A stretch of 64,000 nucleotides of DNA, from positions 1-64,000 of the forward strand of contig JBBAKM010000001.1 of the NCBI GenBank assembly GCA_040403495.1. The letters run 5' to 3'. Each line of letters starts with the position of its first letter. Position 1 is the first letter of the stretch. This DNA comes from JABMMZ01 sp040403495 (lineage in GTDB: Bacteria > Bacteroidota > Bacteroidia > NS11-12g > UBA955). Position numbers and translations under genes: made by a program. Of the stretch, positions 61,676 to 64,000 are shown one piece after another. Below the pieces are notes generated by a model. That model was not told the origin of the DNA, did no database searches, and was given only the letters and a program-made list of their open reading frames with translations.

Positions 61676-62675
61676 GCTAATAAAAAATGCAAATTTGGTA
61701 AAAATTGGTCACATATCGTTAGGAAATTTTCCTTTATTGTTGGCACCCATGGAGGATGTTAGCGATCCACCCTTCAGGTATTTATGTAAAAAACATGGGG
61801 CCGACCTTATGTATACTGAATTTATTAGTTCAGAAGGCCTGATTAGGGACGCCATAAAAAGCCGACAAAAGTTAGATATTTTCGATTACGAAAAGCCAAT
61901 TGGTATTCAAATATTTGGTGGTGACGAGGAAGCAATGGCAATGGCTACTAAAATTGTAGATGCAACTCAACCCGATATTGTTGACATTAACTTTGGTTGT
62001 CCTGTAAAAAAAGTAGTTTGTAAAGGTGCCGGTGCGGCAGTTCTTAAGGATATTCCCTTAATGGTCCGACTAACCGAAGCTGTTGTTAAAAGTACAAATT
62101 TGCCAGTAACTGTTAAAACGCGATTAGGTTGGGATGAGCGCACCAAAAATATTGAAGAAGTGGCACTTAGATTACAAGATGTTGGAATTAAAGCACTGTC
62201 AATACATGGTAGAACGCGAACGCAATTGTACAAAGGGGAGGCCGATTGGACACTCATTGCCAAAGTTAAAAGCAACCCCAATATCGAAATCCCAATATTT
62301 GGGAATGGCGACATAGATACCCCTCAAAAAGCCTTAGAATACAAGGAGAAATATGGCGTTGATGGCATTATGATAGGTCGTGCAAGTATTGGCCATCCTT
62401 GGATTTTTAATGAAATTAAACATTACATGGCAACGGGAGAAATTTTGCCATCTCCAACCATTGCAGACAGAGTGGAAGCTTGTAGAACTCATTTTTTAAA
62501 GTCTATAGAATGGAAGAGTGAAGTCGTGGCTATTAATGAAATGAAAAGGCATTATGCCAACTATTTTAAAGGAATTCCCAATTTCAAAACTTATAAAACA
62601 ACTTTGGTTATGAGTCATTCCATTAACGAAATAATGGAAACATTGGAAGAGATAGAAAATAAGTTGATCGATTAG
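61674..62675 (+). CDS. dusB: tRNA-dihydrouridine synthase
   Basis: A 333-residue FMN-dependent enzyme reducing uridine in the D-loop of tRNA. LLLAPMEDVSDPPFR binds FMN, DINFGCPVKKVVCKGAGAAVL contains the catalytic Cys, KTRLGWDE and SIHGRTRTQLYKG bind tRNA, and GNGDI with GVDGIMIGRASIG closes the barrel. Relatives usually begin MVKIG; the matching codon here is TTG at 61695, so the true start may be there and not the ATG at 61674. Its 3' end overlaps the convergent O-methyltransferase gene by 4 bp. Confidence 0.95.
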   Translation: MLIKNANLVKIGHISLGNFPLLLAPMEDVSDPPFRYLCKKHGADLMYTEFISSEGLIRDAIKSRQKLDIFDYEKPIGIQIFGGDEEAMAMATKIVDATQPDIVDINFGCPVKKVVCKGAGAAVLKDIPLMVRLTEAVVKSTNLPVTVKTRLGWDERTKNIEEVALRLQDVGIKALSIHGRTRTQLYKGEADWTLIAKVKSNPNIEIPIFGNGDIDTPQKALEYKEKYGVDGIMIGRASIGHPWIFNEIKHYMATGEILPSPTIADRVEACRTHFLKSIEWKSEVVAINEMKRHYANYFKGIPNFKTYKTTLVMSHSINEIMETLEEIENKLID

Positions 62676-63325
62676 TTTTTTATCATCATCATAATACCAT
62701 CGCGAATTGGTAACAATACAGGGGTTACTCTTGAGTCTTTTGATACATATTTATTGAACTCATCGATAGCTTGAGTGTCTTTGTCTTTTTTCAAAGCATT
62801 GTCATCACATACTTTACCACTCCACAGTACATTGTCAGCCATTATCAGTCCACCTTTACGCACGTTGTCAATACACAAGTCAAAGTAGGTTTTATAAGCT
62901 GTTTTGTCGGCATCTATCCATACGATGTCCCAATAATCTACAGTTTCATGTAACTGAGGGATTACAGCATCGGCATTGCCAGTTTTAAGGGATATTTGAT
63001 GGGCGTAGGGAGATGATTCAATAAATTTTTGAGCAGTTACATTAACCTCTTCATTGTTATCAATAGTGTAAACGCAACCTTCAGGACTAAGCCCTTCTGC
63101 CAAGCAAAGTGCAGAATAACCGGTGAATGTGCCTATGTCTAATACATGGGTTGGTCTTATCAATTGACTTAACATGGATAAAAATCGACCTTGAAAATGA
63201 CCACTAAGCATGCGTGGTTTTAAAACATGCAGATGGGTGTGCCTGTTAAGAGCTTTGAGGTGTTCAGGTTCTTCCGAGGTGTGATTGTCAGCATAGTTTT
63301 GTATAAGGTGATTGATGAAATCCAT
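62672..63325 (-). CDS. Class I SAM-dependent O-methyltransferase
   Basis: A 217-residue methyltransferase of the caffeoyl-CoA/catechol O-methyltransferase type. The SAM site THVLDIGTFTGYSALCLAEGL is at about residues 56-76, followed by VYTIDNNEEV, the metal-binding WDIVWIDADKTAY and MADNVLWSGKV. The ATG at 63325 is chosen since the frame up to 63379 adds only a short unsupported extension. Bacterial members methylate small catechols or unknown substrates. Confidence 0.92.
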   Translation of the reverse strand: MDFINHLIQNYADNHTSEEPEHLKALNRHTHLHVLKPRMLSGHFQGRFLSMLSQLIRPTHVLDIGTFTGYSALCLAEGLSPEGCVYTIDNNEEVNVTAQKFIESSPYAHQISLKTGNADAVIPQLHETVDYWDIVWIDADKTAYKTYFDLCIDNVRKGGLIMADNVLWSGKVCDDNALKKDKDTQAIDEFNKYVSKDSRVTPVLLPIRDGIMMMIKN

Positions 63326-63451
63326 ATTGCAAATTAAAGCATTGCTTGTTAAAGCGGCAATAAAATATCTATTTATCAAACAGATTATTGTCTTTGTCTA
63401 ATTCACAAGAAAAAACTTAAACATTTAAGTCAAAATGAATAACTTCGTAAA

Positions 63452-64000
63452 ATGATCAAGGAATTTATGTTAGGAGTGTCCCACTTTTTAAAGGCACCTC
63501 TCTATTTATCCAAAAAAGGATTGCTACATTATTATTTGTGGCCATTAGTGGTTGCTATATTGTTGTATGTGAGTTTGTTTTCAAGTATGTTCTATTTGTC
63601 AGACATTATAACCGAAAAAATATTTGGCAGGTATAGTCAAGAAAATGTAGGAGAGTTGATAGGTGCAAAAGGCGTTTTGGCGATTATTACACAGTGGTCA
63701 ATAAAAGGAATAATGACGGTTATTTATTCAATTATAGTATTAATGCTTTCCGCAAAGTTTTCAAAATACTTTGTATTAATAGTATTGGCACCTTTGTTTT
63801 CTTTTTTAAGTGAACGAATAGAAGAAATAGAAACAGGAAGAAAATATCCATTTTCAGGATTTCAATTACTAAAGGACATGCTAAGAGGTACTTTAATAGC
63901 TTTAAGAAACTTAACTATTGAATTGGCATTAATTGCTTTGTTTGGATTGTTGGGTTTGGTAATTGGGCCTTTTACTCTTTTAAGTGTTCCATTTTTGTGG
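63452..64000 (+). CDS. EI24 domain membrane protein (partial)
   Basis: The first 183 residues of a protein that runs off the window. MIKEFMLGVSHFLKAPLYLSKKG is followed by hydrophobic segments at about residues 27-50, 75-95, 98-118 and 150-183. The pattern, including APLFSFLSERIEEIETG, fits the EI24/CysZ-like domain family, whose CysZ members are sulfate permeases. In Bacteroidota the role of these proteins is unproven. The start ATG at 63452 has no competing upstream start in frame that I can see. Confidence 0.8.
   Translation, partial: MIKEFMLGVSHFLKAPLYLSKKGLLHYYLWPLVVAILLYVSLFSSMFYLSDIITEKIFGRYSQENVGELIGAKGVLAIITQWSIKGIMTVIYSIIVLMLSAKFSKYFVLIVLAPLFSFLSERIEEIETGRKYPFSGFQLLKDMLRGTLIALRNLTIELALIALFGLLGLVIGPFTLLSVPFLW

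Overview
The window is a chromosomal segment of an AT-rich, Gram-negative member of the Bacteroidota. The evidence is a type IX secretion (T9SS) C-terminal sorting domain on an esterase, a gliding-motility-type (CHU_C) C-terminus on a giant PKD protein, a PorE-like outer-membrane lipoprotein, DUF5723 and RemB-like proteins, a near absence of Shine-Dalgarno sequences, and promoters of the Bacteroidota type (-33 TTTG, 18-20 nt, -7 TAnnTTTG). Order or family cannot be fixed from the sequence. A run of exactly 100 N inside a tandem repeat at 29362-29461 shows that this is a draft scaffold.

Layout. 1-3.2 kb: a DUF4143 ATPase, an orphan membrane protein and a four-helix-bundle protein among short dispersed repeats. 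3.2-24.9 kb: mainly housekeeping genes: aconitase, a DUF4920 lipoprotein, UvrA, a RemB-like barrel, DnaG, a nucleotide-sugar dehydrogenase divergent from a polysaccharide deacetylase/glycosyltransferase pair, a LolC/E-type permease, a TrpF-like protein without catalytic residues, TrmB, zinc-free L31, a GlmU-family protein, TpiA, a secreted esterase, SmpB and a thioesterase. 25-34.6 kb: an accessory, repeat-rich stretch holding TyrS, a Fic protein, pyruvate dehydrogenase E2, orphan genes, an isoaspartyl peptidase and an XRE regulator. It contains several families of hairpin repeats, the tandem array with the gap, and two copies of an 85-bp element. 34.6-36.8 kb: a three-gene cluster of a twin-CX3C lipoprotein, a small membrane protein and a thioredoxin-fold protein. 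36.9-42.7 kb: AhcY, an NlpC/P60 peptidase, MurQ and the PorE-like protein. 43-48.9 kb: RimP-NusA and a 1324-residue barrel/coiled-coil protein. 49-54.8 kb: a PiT phosphate transporter with an OprP-like porin, a Spy-like lipoprotein, a barrel protein and a DUF3108 protein. 54.8-64 kb: the giant PKD/CHU_C protein, CdsA, a CPBP protease, DusB, an O-methyltransferase and a partial EI24 protein.

How the genes fit together. Much of the window serves the envelope: surface-polymer precursor and modification enzymes, murein recycling (MurQ, NlpC/P60), phospholipid synthesis (CdsA), T9SS-related structure and cargo, and phosphate entry through the outer and inner membranes.

The most unusual item is the PorE-like lipoprotein. 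Beyond its OmpA domain it carries about 330 residues that read as two tandem retropepsin-like folds, and in both the catalytic Asp-Thr-Gly is lost. Next are the TrpF-like protein with both catalytic residues replaced, the twin-CX3C/thioredoxin cluster, the DUF5723 barrel with a roughly 580-residue coiled coil built partly of 51-residue repeats, and a set of genes whose -7 element ends only 4-6 nt before the start codon, implying leaderless mRNAs. No tRNA, rRNA, CRISPR array or transposase gene was seen.
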